Made by a program: the position numbers and the translations under genes
Notes under the pieces: generated by a model
What the model was told of the DNA's origin: nothing
What the model saw: only the letters and a program-made list of their open reading frames with translations
Databases searched by the model: none
Source of the DNA: Paenibacillus sp. An7
GTDB lineage: Bacteria; Bacillota; Bacilli; Paenibacillales; Paenibacillaceae
Direction: 5' to 3'
DNA: 64,000 nt
Assembly (NCBI RefSeq): GCF_009870785.1
Contig: NZ_WTWX01000007.1
Location: 96,430 to 160,429, forward strand
Part shown: in pieces, positions 26,860 through 39,028 of the stretch
How positions within the stretch are numbered: position 1 is the stretch's first letter
Layout of the letters: each line of letters begins with the position of its first letter

Positions 26860-28113
26860 ATGAGTACTAATAAATATCAAGAAACTTTCATTCAAACGAG
26901 TTTTGCCGATCGAATCGGCGGTGCGAACTATGGTAAAGACACAAACATTTATAAATTCGAAAAAATAAAACGAGCAAAACAAGCAGCAAAAAAGGACTTT
27001 CCAAATATTGAACTCATTGACCTTGGGGTTGGTGAACCAGATGAGATGGCAGATGCAGGGATTGTTGCAAAGCTTGCGGAAGAAGCTGCAAAGGCCGAAA
27101 ACCGTGGTTACGCGGATAACGGGATTCCTGAATTTAAGGAAGCTGCGTCTAAATACTTAGAAGAAGTTTTTGGGGTAAAAGGAATTGATCCTGTATCTGA
27201 AGTTGTACATTCAATTGGCTCAAAACCGGCGCTGGCTATGATCCCTTCTGTATTTATTAATCCTGGGGATGTTGCGATCTTGACTGTACCTGGATATCCT
27301 GTTCTCGGAACTCACACCAAGTATCTTGGCGGAGAAGTGTACAACGTACAGCTCACCAAAGAAAACAACTTCTTACCGGACCTAGCGTCGATACCAGAGG
27401 AAATTGCTCACCGAGCGAAGCTGCTTTATTTGAATTATCCGAATAACCCAACAGGGGCAAGTGCCACTGCGGAATTTTTTACAGAGGTTGTAGCATGGGC
27501 TAAAAAATACAACGTAATCGTTGTACATGATGCTCCTTATGCGGCACTTACGTATGATGGTCTGAAGCCGCTGAGTTTCTTATCCGTGCCTGGTGCGAAG
27601 GATGTGGGCGTTGAGCTTCACTCTCTGTCCAAATCCTATAATATGACAGGATGGCGTATTGGTTTTGTTGCGGGTAACCCTCTTATTGTCAAAGCATTCA
27701 GCGATGTAAAGGATAACAATGATTCGGGTCAGTTTATAGCGATTCAAAAAGCAGCAGCGTATGGATTGTCTCATCCGGAAATCACAGAAAAGATTGCAGA
27801 GAAATATTCTCGCCGTCACGACATGCTGGTGGAGACTCTTACAGAACTTGGATTCAGAGCGGAAAAGCCGAAAGGATCTTTCTTCTTATATGTTGAAGCT
27901 CCAAAAGGGATCAAAGGCGGTCGTCGTTTCGAAACAGGAGAAGACTTCTCTCAGTTCCTGATCCGCGAGAAGCTAATCTCCACTGTACCTTGGGATGATG
28001 CAGGTCATTTTGTACGTTTCTCCGTTACATTTGAAGCGAAAGGCGAAGCTGAGGAGAGACGGGTGATGGAAGAGATCAAACGTCGTTTAAGCGACGTAGA
28101 GTTTGAATTTTAA
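26860..28113 (+). CDS. dapL: LL-diaminopimelate aminotransferase-like class I aminotransferase
   Basis: This is a PLP-dependent fold-type I aminotransferase. The N-terminus with ADRIGGANYGKDTNIYKFEK and LIDLGVGEPDEM fits the DapL type, which makes LL-diaminopimelate from tetrahydrodipicolinate and so feeds lysine and peptidoglycan synthesis. The PLP lysine lies in SLSKSYNMTGWRIGF; YLNYPNNPTGA and HDAPYAAL are further cofactor motifs. The ATG at 26860 has GAGGAGATG upstream and gives 417 residues; a longer frame to 26785 lacks a ribosome binding site. Related methionine-cycle aminotransferases are the main alternative. Confidence 0.82.
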   Translation: MSTNKYQETFIQTSFADRIGGANYGKDTNIYKFEKIKRAKQAAKKDFPNIELIDLGVGEPDEMADAGIVAKLAEEAAKAENRGYADNGIPEFKEAASKYLEEVFGVKGIDPVSEVVHSIGSKPALAMIPSVFINPGDVAILTVPGYPVLGTHTKYLGGEVYNVQLTKENNFLPDLASIPEEIAHRAKLLYLNYPNNPTGASATAEFFTEVVAWAKKYNVIVVHDAPYAALTYDGLKPLSFLSVPGAKDVGVELHSLSKSYNMTGWRIGFVAGNPLIVKAFSDVKDNNDSGQFIAIQKAAAYGLSHPEITEKIAEKYSRRHDMLVETLTELGFRAEKPKGSFFLYVEAPKGIKGGRRFETGEDFSQFLIREKLISTVPWDDAGHFVRFSVTFEAKGEAEERRVMEEIKRRLSDVEFEF

Positions 28114-28147
28114 TAGGAACCGTTTTTAGTCATAGTTAAAAAAATGA

Positions 28148-28177
28148 GGATGCAACCTTTCGGTTGTGTCCTTTTTT
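28148..28177 (+). terminator. terminator after dapL
   Basis: GGATGCAACC and GGTTGTGTCC pair around TTTC, followed by TTTTTT. Confidence 0.9.
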
Positions 28178-28311
28178 CATGCGATCATGAGCCGGAGCAG
28201 TTTCATAAATGATTTATGTGAAACGTTTCACAGTATTGTAAATTTTAGCACGACAAAAGGAAAAATTTCAGGATACAATAAGGTTATCAAATAAAGAGGG
28301 GGACGTTACTC

Positions 28312-28404
28312 ATGGCGTTTATTGCAATGGTCGCGTTGATTATGGTCTTAGGGTTCACTGGAGTTACTTTTCTCTTTAAACGATTGGCGAAAGACGATCA
28401 CTAA
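28312..28404 (+). CDS. 30-residue single-pass membrane protein
   Basis: The tiny frame encodes one hydrophobic helix (about residues 3-22, AMVALIMVLGFTGVTFLF) followed by the basic and acidic tail KRLAKDDH. GAGGGGG stands nine bases before the ATG, and the gene has its own terminator downstream and a terminator upstream, so it forms a separate unit. I do not recognise a family. Clear translation and transcription signals make it a likely real gene. Confidence 0.65.
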   Translation: MAFIAMVALIMVLGFTGVTFLFKRLAKDDH

Positions 28405-28481
28405 TAAATTTGGAACCAACCATAAATGGAACTTAAATAGTTAAATAAATAATCAAGTAAAAATGGAACAAAAATAAATGT

Positions 28482-28512
28482 AAAGGACCTGGCGCTGTCA
28501 GGTCCTTTTTTT
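28482..28512 (+). terminator. terminator after the 30-residue membrane protein
   Basis: AAAGGACCTG and CAGGTCCTTT form a perfect stem, followed by more T. Confidence 0.92.
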
Positions 28513-28644
28513 ATGGAGAAAAGAAAAGATGGATAATTATACATTATTAACGTATAATTATAGAAAATATAACCATTGAAATGCATAATGACAGGTGTAT
28601 GATGTATAAACGATTGTGCTGAAACCCTTTTATCAATTAAGGTG

Positions 28645-28673
28645 TTGACAGAGGATAAGCTATCTGTCATAAT
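28645..28673 (+). promoter_or_regulatory. sigma-A promoter of the pyr operon
   Basis: TTGACA (28645-28650), a 17-base spacer and CATAAT (28668-28673) make a near-consensus promoter. Transcription should begin near 28680, about 75 bases before the PyrR-binding site. The stretch 28513-28644 upstream is AT-rich and shows no gene. Confidence 0.85.
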
Positions 28674-28754
28674 TCATGTCAATGAAGATTTGTTTGAATT
28701 GGTTAATCCTGAGAGGTTAACATTCAGACAAATACATGAATAGCACCTTTAAAT

Positions 28755-30426
<1,672 letters not shown>

Positions 30427-30540
30427 TAGAAGAATTCGAAAAACATGGGCATTTGTTAACCCTTACAGTAGTCAAAACATACAATTTAAACATAATGTCC
30501 GTTGTTACGATAAAACGGTACCGGAGCGGAGGATATAACT

Positions 30541-31863
30541 ATGTTACAAATGATTAAAAATGCAAGTGTACTGAATAAAGCTGGGGAACTTGAACAAAAG
30601 AACATTATCATTTCCGAAGGAAAGATTTTGAGTATACATGATGTGAACGCGGGTTTCTCCCTATTTGTTGAAGAAGGAACGAACCCTAGCGATGTAAACA
30701 TAGAAGAGATTGATGTAGAAGGTAAATTAGTGGTCCCGGGTCTAATTGATATGCACGTACATTTGAGAGAACCAGGATTTGAACATAAAGAAACAATTGA
30801 GTCTGGCGGCCGTTCTGCTGTAAAAGGTGGCTTTACTACAATCGCTTGTATGCCGAACACGAGACCTGTAACAGACGACCCCGAAACCGTACAACTCGTA
30901 CTTAACAAAGCAAAAGAAGCAAATCTTGCGAAAGTGCTTCCTTACGCTGCAATTACCGTAAACGAACTTGGTCGTGAGCTGACTGATTTTGATGCACTCA
31001 AAGCAGCGGGTGCAATCGGATTTACCGATGATGGTGTTGGCGTACAAAGTGCACAAATGATGAAAGATGCGATGAAAAAAGCAGCAGCGATGGATATGCC
31101 CGTTATTGCTCACTGTGAAGACAACTCTTTGGTAGAAGGTGCTTGTGTAGCAGAAGGCGCTTTTGCCGAGAAACATGGTCTAAAAGGCATTCCGAATGAG
31201 TCTGAAGCGATTCATGTTGGACGTGATATCTTACTAGCTGAAGCAACAGGTGTACATTATCATGTCTGCCATGTAAGTACAGAGCAATCGGTTCGATTGA
31301 TCCGTGAAGCGAAGAAGATCGGAATCAAAGTAACTGCGGAGGTTTGTCCACACCATCTGATTCTGGCGGATGAAGACATCCCAGGTCTAGATGCAAATTG
31401 GAAAATGAACCCTCCACTGCGCTCGCGCCGTGATGTAGAAGCATGTATCGAAGGTCTTGAGGATGGCACAATCGATATTATCGTTACAGATCATGCACCG
31501 CACAGCGAAGAAGAAAAAGCAAAAGGAATGGAGCTTGCACCATTTGGTATTGTTGGTTTTGAAACAGCATTCCCACTGCTCTATACAAAGTTTGTGGCAA
31601 CAGGAAAATGGAGTCTTTCCTTCCTGGTAGAGAAAATGACGACTGAACCAGCTCGGGTATTCCGCCTTAATACGGGACGTTTGGAAGAAGGAGCACCAGC
31701 GGATATTACGGTCATTGACCTTAATACGGAGCGCGCTGTTGATCCAACCGAGTTCGCTACAAAGGGACGTAACACACCATTTACAGGATGGGAACTTACG
31801 GGCTGGCCTGTAATGACTTTTGTAGACGGGAAAAAGGTATATTCTGATCCAACATTAAGCTAA
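30541..31863 (+). CDS. pyrC: dihydroorotase PyrC
   Basis: PyrC cyclises carbamoyl aspartate to dihydroorotate. It is a class I, amidohydrolase-fold zinc enzyme: metal motif DMHVHLREPG near residue 65, GGFTTIACMPNTRP near 98, later histidines in AHCEDNSL and HVCHVSTEQS, and the catalytic TDHAPHSEEEK near residue 320. Length is 440 residues. CGGAGGATATAACT precedes the ATG. Confidence 0.96.
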   Translation: MLQMIKNASVLNKAGELEQKNIIISEGKILSIHDVNAGFSLFVEEGTNPSDVNIEEIDVEGKLVVPGLIDMHVHLREPGFEHKETIESGGRSAVKGGFTTIACMPNTRPVTDDPETVQLVLNKAKEANLAKVLPYAAITVNELGRELTDFDALKAAGAIGFTDDGVGVQSAQMMKDAMKKAAAMDMPVIAHCEDNSLVEGACVAEGAFAEKHGLKGIPNESEAIHVGRDILLAEATGVHYHVCHVSTEQSVRLIREAKKIGIKVTAEVCPHHLILADEDIPGLDANWKMNPPLRSRRDVEACIEGLEDGTIDIIVTDHAPHSEEEKAKGMELAPFGIVGFETAFPLLYTKFVATGKWSLSFLVEKMTTEPARVFRLNTGRLEEGAPADITVIDLNTERAVDPTEFATKGRNTPFTGWELTGWPVMTFVDGKKVYSDPTLS

Positions 31864-31965
31864 ACAACAAGTGATTACGACTAACAACGGTTTATTGAAC
31901 TTTTATATAGAAGCTTATTGATAAAACCCAAATTGAGTCAAGACAACATTAAGGAGTGAAATTGG

Positions 31966-33108
31966 ATGCAGGCACAAGCAAGATTGTTACTAGAAGACGG
32001 CACATTGTTCACCGGAAGATCTTTCGGTGCAGAGGGTGAAACAACAGGTGAAGTCGTTTTTAATACAGGTATCACAGGCTACCAAGAGGTGCTGTCTGAT
32101 CCTTCTTACTGCGGACAAATCGTAACGATGACTTATCCGCTGATCGGAAACTACGGGATCACACGTGATGATTTTGAATCCATTCGTCCTTATGTACATG
32201 GCTTTGTTACTCGCCGCCACGAACCGGTACCGAGTAACTGGCGTGCAGAATGCAGTGTTGATGATCTTTTGAAAGAGTATGGAATTGTAGGAATCAGCGA
32301 TATCGATACACGGATGTTAACACGCCGTATTCGTCATCACGGAACAATGAAAGGAATTTTGACAACAGGTTCGAAGCCGGTTGAAGAACTTCTAGAAATG
32401 ATGAAAGATACGACGATTGATGAACTTCGTAATCAGGTGCCGCTTACTTCAACCAAACACGTATACAGCAGCCCGGGTACGGGAGAGCGGATCGTAGTTG
32501 TAGACTACGGGGCGAAGACAGGTATCTTGCGCGAACTGAATAAACGTGGCTGTGACATTGTGGTTGTACCGCATGATACAACGGCTGATGAAATTCGGAA
32601 ACTGAATCCAGACGGCATTCAGCTGTCTAATGGCCCTGGGGACCCGAAAGACGTTCCTCATGCAGTGAAGATGATCTCCGAACTGCTTGGTGAATATCCA
32701 ATCTTCGGCATCTGCCTTGGTCACCAGTTGTTTGCGCTGGCTGCCGGTGCGGATACAGAAAGACTAAAATTTGGTCATCGTGGTGGTAACCATCCGGTCA
32801 AAGATCTAGAAACAGGCCGCTGCTATATTACATCTCAAAATCATGGATATACCGTAAATGAAGAGTCAATTAAAGGTACGGACTTGATTGTTACACATAT
32901 TAACAACAACGATAAATCCATTGAAGGATTAAAACATAAAGAATATCCAGCATTTACAGTACAGTATCATCCAGAAGCAGCACCAGGACCGGAAGATAAT
33001 TCTTACTTGTTCGACCGTTTTATTGATATGATTCGTGAACACAAACTCAACCATCCGAAAAAAGCGCGCCAAGCCGTACTTGCCGCAGCAGTGAAGGGAG
33101 CACGTTAA
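31966..33108 (+). CDS. carA: carbamoyl phosphate synthase small subunit
   Basis: The small subunit (PyrAA in Bacillus) hydrolyses glutamine and channels ammonia to CarB. The N-terminal domain starts [17 protein letters not shown]; the class I glutamine amidotransferase domain has [14 protein letters not shown] (nucleophilic Cys) and [11 protein letters not shown] (His, Glu). Length is 380 residues, normal. AAGGAGTG precedes the ATG, and carB begins one base after the stop. Confidence 0.97.
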   Translation: MQAQARLLLEDGTLFTGRSFGAEGETTGEVVFNTGITGYQEVLSDPSYCGQIVTMTYPLIGNYGITRDDFESIRPYVHGFVTRRHEPVPSNWRAECSVDDLLKEYGIVGISDIDTRMLTRRIRHHGTMKGILTTGSKPVEELLEMMKDTTIDELRNQVPLTSTKHVYSSPGTGERIVVVDYGAKTGILRELNKRGCDIVVVPHDTTADEIRKLNPDGIQLSNGPGDPKDVPHAVKMISELLGEYPIFGICLGHQLFALAAGADTERLKFGHRGGNHPVKDLETGRCYITSQNHGYTVNEESIKGTDLIVTHINNNDKSIEGLKHKEYPAFTVQYHPEAAPGPEDNSYLFDRFIDMIREHKLNHPKKARQAVLAAAVKGAR

Positions 33109-33109
33109 C

Positions 33110-36100
33110 ATGCCGAAAAATACAGACCTCAAAAAGATTCTTGTTATTGGCTCCGGTCCGATCGTAATCGGTCAGGCAGCAGAATTTGATTACGCAGGAA
33201 CGCAAGCATGTCAAGCACTTAAAGAAGAAGGCGTGGAAGTTGTTCTCATCAATAGTAACCCTGCAACGATCATGACAGACACCAATATGGCGGATAAAGT
33301 ATATATTGAGCCGATTACGCTTGATTTCGTAACACAAATCATTCGTCAGGAACGTCCCGATGGACTTCTTCCAACGCTTGGCGGTCAAACGGGTCTTAAC
33401 ATGGCGGTTGAATTGGCGCGCGCTGGAGTACTGGAGAGCGAAAATGTAAAACTTCTGGGTACACAGCTGACTTCTATTGAAAAAGCAGAAGACCGTGACT
33501 TGTTCCGTGATTTGATGCGTGAACTAGAACAGCCGGTACCTGAAAGTGTTATCGTTACAACGCTTAATGAAGCTCTCGATTTTGCAAATGAGATTGGTTA
33601 TCCAATTATTGTTCGCCCTGCCTACACCCTTGGTGGAACAGGCGGCGGGATCTGTGCGACAGAAGAAGAACTTCGTGAGATTGTTGCTTCTGGTCTTCGC
33701 TACAGCCCAATCGGACAATGTTTGGTCGAGAAAAGTATCGCTGGTATGAAAGAAGTAGAATATGAAGTTATGCGCGATGCGAATGACAATTGTATCGTTG
33801 TATGTAATATGGAAAACTTTGACCCAGTGGGTGTACATACGGGAGACAGTATTGTTGTGGCACCGAGCCAAACACTCTCAGATCGTGAGTACCAGATGCT
33901 GCGTACGGCATCAATCAAAATCATCCGCGCACTCAATATCGAAGGCGGTTGTAACGTTCAATTTGCCCTGGACCCGCAAAGCTTCCAGTACTATGTTATT
34001 GAAGTGAATCCGCGTGTAAGCCGCTCTTCCGCTCTGGCATCCAAAGCAACCGGTTATCCAATTGCGAAGATGGCAGCTAAAATTGCAATGGGCTACACCC
34101 TTGATGAAATTATTAACCCAGTAACGGGCCAAACCTATGCATTCTTCGAGCCAACGCTGGATTACATCGTAAGTAAGATTCCGCGCTGGCCATTTGATAA
34201 ATTTGTATCTGCGAACCGTAAACTGGGTACACAGATGAAAGCAACAGGGGAAGTAATGGCGATTGGCCGTACTTTTGAAGAATCGATTCACAAAGCCGTT
34301 CGTTCGCTTGAAATTGGCACACATCGTATTCATTTGAAAGATGCGGGTCAGCTTGAAGACGAAGTGCTGAGAACACGTCTGATTAAACCGGATGATGAGC
34401 GTATGTTCCTCGTAGCAGAAGCATTCCGCCGCGGTTATACCTTACAAGAGATTCAGGATCTTACCAAAATCGATTGGTGGTTCCTTGACAAAATTGAAGG
34501 AATTATCAAATTTGAAGATCAACTGCGTTCCGAAAAAGAGCTAAGCAAAGAAATGCTCTATCAAGCAAAACGTATGGGCTTCACAGATCGTTCAATTGCC
34601 GAGATTCGTGCCGAAGGACAGCCGGGAGAGGCATTCACAACAGAGAAGGAAGTTCGCGAGATGCGTGAAAGAATGCAGCTGCGTCCTGTATACAAAATGG
34701 TAGATACATGTGCTGCTGAATTTGAAGCTTCTACACCGTACTACTACTCTAGTTACGAAACAGAGAATGAAGTCATTCCATCTGCAAAAGAGAAAATTGT
34801 GGTGCTTGGTTCCGGTCCAATCCGAATTGGTCAAGGAATTGAGTTCGACTACTCTACCGTGCATGCTGTATGGGCGATTCAGAATGCTGGTTACGAAGCA
34901 GTAATTATTAATAATAACCCAGAGACAGTATCTACGGACTTTAATACATCCGATCGTCTCTACTTTGAGCCTTTGTTCTTTGAAGATGTAATGAACGTGA
35001 TTGAACAAGAAAAACCAATCGGTGTTATTGTACAGTTCGGCGGTCAAACTGCAATTAACCTGGCTGCACCGCTTGCAGCTGCAGGAGTCAAGATTCTGGG
35101 AACAGATCTTGCCAGCATTGATGAAGCAGAGGATCGTAAGAAATTCGAAGCACTTCTCTCCAAGCTTGATATTGCACAGCCGCTCGGTAAAACAGTAACG
35201 ACTGTAGATGAAGCCGTTGTGACTGCACAAAGTATAGGTTATCCTGTACTGGTTCGTCCTTCTTATGTCCTTGGGGGACGTGCAATGGAGATCGTCTACT
35301 CTGACAGTGAACTGCTGAGCTATATGGAACAAGCTGTGAAAATCAATCCTGATCATCCGGTACTGATTGACCGCTATATGCTCGGTAAAGAGGTAGAAGT
35401 GGATGCAATCTGTGATGGAGAAACCGTGCTGATTCCAGGGATTATGGAGCACATCGAACGCGCAGGGGTTCACTCCGGTGACTCGATAGCGGTATACCCA
35501 CCGCAGCATCTGGAACCGCATTTGAAAGAAAAAGTGGTTAACATCACGATCAATATTGCAAAAGAACTGAATACTATTGGACTTGTAAATATCCAGTTCG
35601 TCATCTACAAAGATGATGTGTACGTAATTGAAGTGAATCCTAGATCTTCTAGAACGGTACCATTCCTGAGCAAAGTAACCGGCATTCCAATGGCGAACCT
35701 AGCAACACAAGCCATCCTTGGTAAAAAGCTAGCCGATCAAGGGTATGTAGATGGTTTGTGGCCGGAAAGCGAACATGTATCGGTAAAAGTTCCGGTGTTC
35801 TCTTTTGCAAAACTTCGCCGGGTAGAACCTACACTTGGACCTGAAATGAAATCAACGGGTGAAGTAATGGGCCGTGATGTTCAGTATGCGAAAGCACTTT
35901 ATAAAGGTTTGATTGGTGCAGGAATGAAGATTCCTTCTTCCGGTGCGATTATTGCAACCGTAGCTGATAAGGATAAAGACGAGGCTGTTTCACTGCTTGC
36001 TGGATTCTTTAAACTGGGTTACAAAATTATCGCTACAGGCGGTACAGCTGCAGCTCTTGAGCAAGCAGGTATCCCTGTTCAAACCGTTAACAAGCTTAGC

Positions 36101-36328
36101 GAAGGTACGCCGAACATTCTTGATATGATCCGTACGGGCGAAGCAAACTTTGTCTTTAATACACTGACTAAGGGTAAAACACCGCAGCGTGATGGATTTA
36201 GGATCCGCCGTGAAGCGGTAGAGAACGGTGTTGTATGTATGACTTCCTTGGATACAGTTCGTGCACTCCTGCAAATGCTGGAGACGATTAACTTCTCCTC
36301 GGAATCCATGCCAACTTTTAGCCGCTAA
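33110..36328 (+). CDS. carB: carbamoyl phosphate synthase large subunit
   Basis: The large subunit (PyrAB) makes carbamoyl phosphate from bicarbonate, ammonia and two ATP. Two homologous ATP-grasp halves are visible: the first starts [19 protein letters not shown], the second, near residue 560, [18 protein letters not shown]. Each has an EVNPRxSRS metal-binding motif. The C-terminal domain (from about residue 930) is the MGS-like allosteric region that binds UMP or other effectors. Length is 1072 residues, normal. It is part of the pyr operon, so serves mainly pyrimidine synthesis. Confidence 0.97.
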   Translation: MPKNTDLKKILVIGSGPIVIGQAAEFDYAGTQACQALKEEGVEVVLINSNPATIMTDTNMADKVYIEPITLDFVTQIIRQERPDGLLPTLGGQTGLNMAVELARAGVLESENVKLLGTQLTSIEKAEDRDLFRDLMRELEQPVPESVIVTTLNEALDFANEIGYPIIVRPAYTLGGTGGGICATEEELREIVASGLRYSPIGQCLVEKSIAGMKEVEYEVMRDANDNCIVVCNMENFDPVGVHTGDSIVVAPSQTLSDREYQMLRTASIKIIRALNIEGGCNVQFALDPQSFQYYVIEVNPRVSRSSALASKATGYPIAKMAAKIAMGYTLDEIINPVTGQTYAFFEPTLDYIVSKIPRWPFDKFVSANRKLGTQMKATGEVMAIGRTFEESIHKAVRSLEIGTHRIHLKDAGQLEDEVLRTRLIKPDDERMFLVAEAFRRGYTLQEIQDLTKIDWWFLDKIEGIIKFEDQLRSEKELSKEMLYQAKRMGFTDRSIAEIRAEGQPGEAFTTEKEVREMRERMQLRPVYKMVDTCAAEFEASTPYYYSSYETENEVIPSAKEKIVVLGSGPIRIGQGIEFDYSTVHAVWAIQNAGYEAVIINNNPETVSTDFNTSDRLYFEPLFFEDVMNVIEQEKPIGVIVQFGGQTAINLAAPLAAAGVKILGTDLASIDEAEDRKKFEALLSKLDIAQPLGKTVTTVDEAVVTAQSIGYPVLVRPSYVLGGRAMEIVYSDSELLSYMEQAVKINPDHPVLIDRYMLGKEVEVDAICDGETVLIPGIMEHIERAGVHSGDSIAVYPPQHLEPHLKEKVVNITINIAKELNTIGLVNIQFVIYKDDVYVIEVNPRSSRTVPFLSKVTGIPMANLATQAILGKKLADQGYVDGLWPESEHVSVKVPVFSFAKLRRVEPTLGPEMKSTGEVMGRDVQYAKALYKGLIGAGMKIPSSGAIIATVADKDKDEAVSLLAGFFKLGYKIIATGGTAAALEQAGIPVQTVNKLSEGTPNILDMIRTGEANFVFNTLTKGKTPQRDGFRIRREAVENGVVCMTSLDTVRALLQMLETINFSSESMPTFSR

Positions 36329-36360
36329 TTACACATGGATTCTAGAGAACTTTTTACTGT

Positions 36361-36413
36361 AGGACATCGGTCAGCCCATCATCCCTTGGGCTGGACTTGA
36401 TGTCCTTTATCAC
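36361..36413 (+). other. strong hairpin between carB and pyrF
   Basis: AGGACATC pairs with GATGTCCT and, inside it, CAGCCCA with TGGGCTG. Only TTAT follows, so termination would be weak; a partial terminator or RNA-processing role inside the operon is inferred. Confidence 0.65.
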
Positions 36414-36452
36414 GGATAGGAACGAAATTACGTTAGCGAAGGAGTATGGCTC

Positions 36453-37187
36453 ATGACACCTGAATATAAACAAATGGCTGGACGTTTAATGGTTGCTCTG
36501 GATTACCCTAATGCAGATGCAGCTAGAGAACTGGTAGAACAGCTGAAGGGTATTCCTTGCTATATGAAAGTAGGAATGCAGCTGTTTTACACAGCAGGAC
36601 CTGAATTTGTTAGCGAACTCAAAGAAAAAGGATATTCAGTATTCCTGGACGTGAAAATGCATGATATTCCTAACACGGTTCGCGGAGGTTCCCACAGTGT
36701 AACTCGGCTTGGTGTAGATATGTTTAACGTGCATGCTGGAGGCGGAGCTGCCATGATGCGTGCCGCACTAGAAGGAGCTAAGCAGGCAGCAGAAGAGGAA
36801 AACCTACAGCTGCCTACCATTATTGCTGTGACCCAGCTGACGAGTACAGATCAGCAAACGATGAATGATGAGATTGGTATTCCTGGACAAGTTCAGAATA
36901 CCGTTGTAAGGTATGCACAGCTTGCTAAGGAAGCGGGACTGCACGGCGTAGTGGCATCTCCTCTCGAAGCGGGCAGTATTCACGAAGCGTGCGGAGCAGA
37001 ATTTATTACCGTAACCCCGGGGATTAGACCACGCGGTAGTGCAGCGGGCGATCAGTCCCGAGTAACTACACCGCAAGAAGCCATTGCAGGCGGAACTCAG
37101 TTTATTGTGGTCGGAAGACCGATTACGGCAGCAACGGATCCAAGAGCAGCAGCAGAACAAATTATTGAGGAGATGATGAACGCATGA
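36453..37187 (+). CDS. pyrF: orotidine 5'-phosphate decarboxylase PyrF
   Basis: PyrF decarboxylates OMP to UMP, the last step. The TIM-barrel protein has the catalytic motif [13 protein letters not shown] near residue 65 with the Asp-Lys-Asp set, and the phosphate-binding end [15 protein letters not shown] and VVGRPIT. Length is 244 residues; AAGGAG stands nine bases before the ATG. pyrK and pyrD, which precede pyrF in B. subtilis, are absent. The stop overlaps the pyrE start. Confidence 0.96.
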   Translation: MTPEYKQMAGRLMVALDYPNADAARELVEQLKGIPCYMKVGMQLFYTAGPEFVSELKEKGYSVFLDVKMHDIPNTVRGGSHSVTRLGVDMFNVHAGGGAAMMRAALEGAKQAAEEENLQLPTIIAVTQLTSTDQQTMNDEIGIPGQVQNTVVRYAQLAKEAGLHGVVASPLEAGSIHEACGAEFITVTPGIRPRGSAAGDQSRVTTPQEAIAGGTQFIVVGRPITAATDPRAAAEQIIEEMMNA

Positions 37188-37822
37188 CAACGACAACAAT
37201 CGCAGAAAAAATCGCATCCGCCCTACTTAGTATTAAGGCTGTAGCTTTACGCCCAAATGATCCTTTTACTTGGACTTCGGGTATTAAATCTCCCATCTAT
37301 TGCGACAATCGCCTGACCATGTCTTATCCGGAAATCCGTGATCTCATTGCTGAATCCTTCGCCTCTATTATCCGTGAGCAGTATCCGGAGACAGAAGTGA
37401 TTGCGGGTACAGCGACAGCAGGTATTCCTCATGCAGCTTTTGTTGCTCAGAAGCTGGGTCTTCCTATGATCTATATTCGCGATAAAGCGAAAGGACATGG
37501 CAAAGAGAATCAAATCGAAGGACTTGTAAAAGAAGGTCAAAAAGTGATTGTTATTGAGGATCTTATCTCCACAGGCGGAAGTTCCATCAAAGCAGCACAA
37601 GCAGTTCAGCAGTCCGGCGCTGAGGTTCTGGCTGTACTTGCCATCTTCAGTTACCAGCTAGACCGTGCAGTGAATGGTTTTGAGGAAGCAGGAATCGCGC
37701 TTCAAACCTTGTCCAATTATTCTGCTCTCATTGATGTAGCTCTTCGTGAAGGAGCCATTGCGGAGGGAGATATTGCTCTTCTTCGTTCTTGGAGAGAGAA
37801 CCCTGCGGCGTTTGGAGTATAA
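37184..37822 (+). CDS. pyrE: orotate phosphoribosyltransferase PyrE
   Basis: PyrE converts orotate and PRPP to OMP. The N-terminal motif [16 protein letters not shown] and the PRPP loop [17 protein letters not shown] near residue 125 are intact, as is the flexible loop with [13 protein letters not shown]. Length is 212 residues, normal. It overlaps pyrF by four bases and ends the operon; a terminator follows about 115 bases later. Confidence 0.96.
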   Translation: MTTTTIAEKIASALLSIKAVALRPNDPFTWTSGIKSPIYCDNRLTMSYPEIRDLIAESFASIIREQYPETEVIAGTATAGIPHAAFVAQKLGLPMIYIRDKAKGHGKENQIEGLVKEGQKVIVIEDLISTGGSSIKAAQAVQQSGAEVLAVLAIFSYQLDRAVNGFEEAGIALQTLSNYSALIDVALREGAIAEGDIALLRSWRENPAAFGV

Positions 37823-37935
37823 GTGAATTCATTTCATAATACCTTTTAGTTGTAATAATCAGGAGTATATAGATCAACAGGGTTCGTATGTCTATAAGAA
37901 GATATGAAATTGAATAATATATAATATAGTATGAG

Positions 37936-37979
37936 AAAAGAGAGTGGTTCCTTTTAAAAGGGGAGACACTCTCTTTTTG
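37936..37979 (+). terminator. terminator of the pyr operon
   Basis: AAAGAGAGTG and CACTCTCTTT pair across an AT-rich loop (itself CCTTTTAAAAGG), followed by TT. The remaining gap to 38101 is AT-rich; TTGACT near 37991 might be a -35 box for the ABC cluster but lacks a clear -10. Confidence 0.8.
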
Positions 37980-38101
37980 TTGTGGAGATACTTGACTAAA
38001 GCAATAACCGCACTTTTTACCGACAATAGCTTCATATTTGCAGTGTTTTATAAAACTGAATATAAAAATATCTTTAAAAGGTTGTAACTTCTTCCTCATT
38101 T

Positions 38102-39028
38102 ATGTCGTTTATAATGCGAGATAGAAATATTTGTAAGCAAAGTATATTAATTTCCTTATTGAAGCAGGGGGGAGCTACGATTCGAATACCCTTTCGAAAA
38201 GCCAAAGAAGAACGTAAATCAACAGTGGATGTGGCAGAGAGGATCGCTCTAGAGGAGCAGCTTGATATAGAAGATGAGTTCGGAGCAGAACAAGAAATAG
38301 AACAAGAGGTACTACAAGAATCAGCACAAGAAGCAGAACAAGAAGTGATCCCTAAAGGTCCTGTGCTGCAGGTACAAGAGGTCCACCGTAGCTTTGAAAC
38401 AGGCGGAAGAGCGATTCATGTACTGAAAGGAATTAATATGGAAGTGCAGCCGCAGCAGCTTGTTATGCTGAAAGGTCGTTCAGGTTCAGGAAAGACAACC
38501 CTTCTTAATATGCTTGGAGGACTGGACCAACCGACAAGCGGGGAGATCTATTTTGACGGAAGAGCTTTTCATGAAGCAGGTGATGCTGCTCGCACCCGGA
38601 TGAGAAGGCAGGAGATTGGCTTTATTTTTCAGGCGTATGCCCTCATGCCCCTGTTATCTGCTTGGGAGAATGTAGAACTGTCACTTCGTATGGCAGGTGT
38701 TCCTAAGGGGGAATGGAACCAGCGTGTTGCCTATTGTCTTGATATGGTAGGTCTTACAAAACGAGCGAAACACAGGCCATTTGAATTATCAGGGGGGGAA
38801 CAGCAGCGTGTTGCCATTGCCAAAGCAATTGCACATAGACCTAAACTGCTGCTGGCTGATGAACCAACTGCTGAGCTGGATTCCAAAATGGGAGCCCAGA
38901 TTATGGCCGTATTCCAGAAAATTATTGCCACAGAAGAAGTTAGTATTTGTATGACGACACATGATCCTACGATTTTGGAGGTTGCAGACCATGTTTACGA
39001 GATGGTGGACGGTAAATTTATTACATAA
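38102..39028 (+). CDS. ABC transporter ATP-binding protein, MacB/LolD type (first ATPase)
   Basis: This is a nucleotide-binding subunit of an export-type ABC system. The ATPase domain starts near residue 88 ([15 protein letters not shown]) with Walker [13 protein letters not shown], signature [15 protein letters not shown], Walker [12 protein letters not shown] and switch His in MTTHDP. The first 90 residues are unusual: they include a Glu/Gln-rich stretch made of EQE and QE units. The start is unresolved. ATG codons at 38102 and 38114 lack a ribosome binding site, whereas GGGGGGAG at about 38165-38173 is ideally placed for an ATT codon at 38180. It overlaps the adaptor gene, with whose product it probably works. 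Confidence 0.88.
   Translation: MSFIMRDRNICKQSILISLLKQGGATIRIPFRKAKEERKSTVDVAERIALEEQLDIEDEFGAEQEIEQEVLQESAQEAEQEVIPKGPVLQVQEVHRSFETGGRAIHVLKGINMEVQPQQLVMLKGRSGSGKTTLLNMLGGLDQPTSGEIYFDGRAFHEAGDAARTRMRRQEIGFIFQAYALMPLLSAWENVELSLRMAGVPKGEWNQRVAYCLDMVGLTKRAKHRPFELSGGEQQRVAIAKAIAHRPKLLLADEPTAELDSKMGAQIMAVFQKIIATEEVSICMTTHDPTILEVADHVYEMVDGKFIT

Noticed and set aside
34592..35521. 309-codon frame on the minus strand opposite carB
   Set aside because: It is antisense to a highly conserved enzyme, rich in His, Cys, Tyr and Arg as expected for a shadow frame, with no ribosome binding site.
37980..38101. Promoter for the ABC cluster at TTGACT near 37991
   Set aside because: No acceptable -10 box at 16-19 bases; left as a possibility in the terminator entry only.
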